Positions 63,767-64,000 of a DNA stretch of 64,000 bases are shown here, in pieces. Both the position numbers and the translations under genes were made by a program. Source of the stretch: JAAXHH01 sp965248395 (GTDB lineage: Bacteria > JAAXHH01); NCBI GenBank assembly GCA_965248395.1, contig OZ252103.1, positions 3,038,001 to 3,102,000 of the forward strand, given 5' to 3'. The stretch's first letter is position 1, and the number at the start of each line of letters is the position of its first letter. Below the pieces are notes generated by a model. The model was not told the DNA's origin. It ran no database searches and saw only the letters and a list, made by a program, of their open reading frames with translations.

Positions 63767-64000
63767 ATGTCCGCGCAAATCGGAATCGGAATCATCGGAA
63801 TGGGCTGGATGGGCGCCGTCCACGGACGATCCTACCTTCAGGTCAGGCAGCGTTTCCCCGAAAGCAGCCTTGTTCCCGATCTGGTCATCTGTGCCGACGA
63901 CGTGGCGGCCCGGTGCGAGCAGGCCAGGAACACGCTGGGTTTCGTCCGTACCACGACAGACTGGCGCGGGGTAATGGACGACCCGGACGTTTCCGTGGTC
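63767..64000 (+). CDS. Gfo/Idh/MocA oxidoreductase (N-terminal part, cut by window end)
   Basis: Seventy-eight codons are open to the window edge. IGIGIIGMGWMGAVHGRSYL is a clear Rossmann start, and TDWRGVMDDPDVSVV is the next strand of the family. The ATG at 63767 has a weak AAGG upstream. It is the second Gfo/Idh gene of this operon; the substrate is probably related to the first. Confidence 0.85.
   Translation, partial: MSAQIGIGIIGMGWMGAVHGRSYLQVRQRFPESSLVPDLVICADDVAARCEQARNTLGFVRTTTDWRGVMDDPDVSVV

Overview
The window reads as a chromosomal stretch from an uncultured, Gram-negative, heterotrophic bacterium. Diderm features are apolipoprotein N-acyltransferase (Lnt), lipobox proteins, a PorV/PorQ-like barrel and an autotransporter-type barrel. 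The mix of many phytanoyl-CoA dioxygenase (PhyH) proteins, enolase-superfamily, Gfo/Idh/MocA, sugar-isomerase, sialidase and NHL-propeller genes resembles genomes of the Latescibacterota / Poribacteria / Gemmatimonadota kind, often marine or sponge-associated. That placement is an inference from gene content, with no ribosomal marker in the window.

Layout. 1-4.1 kb: end of a creatininase, an acidic lipoprotein, a PhyH enzyme, a frameshifted YgjP-like metallopeptidase, a small coiled-coil membrane protein and a solitary DUF433 protein. 4.1-8.1 kb: a two-gene minus-strand operon of AAA/STAND-like ATPases with two tandem palindromes upstream. 8.3-12.3 kb: three more PhyH proteins and an enolase-superfamily enzyme. 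12.5-18.9 kb: a giant lipoprotein gene with 13 Ig-like (Big_2) repeats and four leucine-rich blocks, broken by a frameshift and an in-frame TGA. 19-25 kb: an accessory patch with a hydrolase lacking its nucleophile elbow, a Fic protein behind duplicated AT-rich repeats, an FAH-family enzyme, a complete IS256-type insertion with target duplication, and a frameshifted DUF6338 gene with its small partner. 25.5-39.3 kb: mostly conserved metabolism, with a UxuA-like enzyme, XerD, Lnt, a Gfo/Idh oxidoreductase, a methyltransferase-like membrane protein, HisB, and a co-oriented amino-acid/amide set (D-threonine-aldolase-like, sodium symporter, HisC-like aminotransferase, amidase, FAD oxidase).

39.3-46.4 kb: a G+C-rich minus-strand island. 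It holds a very large LRR/Calx-beta surface protein whose barrel domain is cut off by an in-frame TAG, plus a LysR regulator. A 57-bp imperfect repeat lies upstream of both genes. 46.7-50.2 kb: amidohydrolase, NHL propeller, sialidase and a methyltransferase remnant. 50.5-52.2 kb: a ClpB gene reduced by several deletions and a frameshift. 52.2-56.8 kb: a plus-strand cluster of P1 peptidase, SSS symporter, DapA-family and Ldh-family enzymes. 57.1-60.4 kb: a small coiled-coil membrane protein, a helix-hairpin-helix/barrel protein with its PorV-like partner, and two tRNA-Arg genes. 60.4-64 kb: an operon of Gfo/Idh oxidoreductase, sugar isomerase-like protein, Nramp-like transporter and the start of another Gfo/Idh gene.

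The recurring theme is uptake and oxidation of small organic acids, amides and sugars. It is interrupted by accessory islands in which several large or mobile-linked genes are visibly broken.
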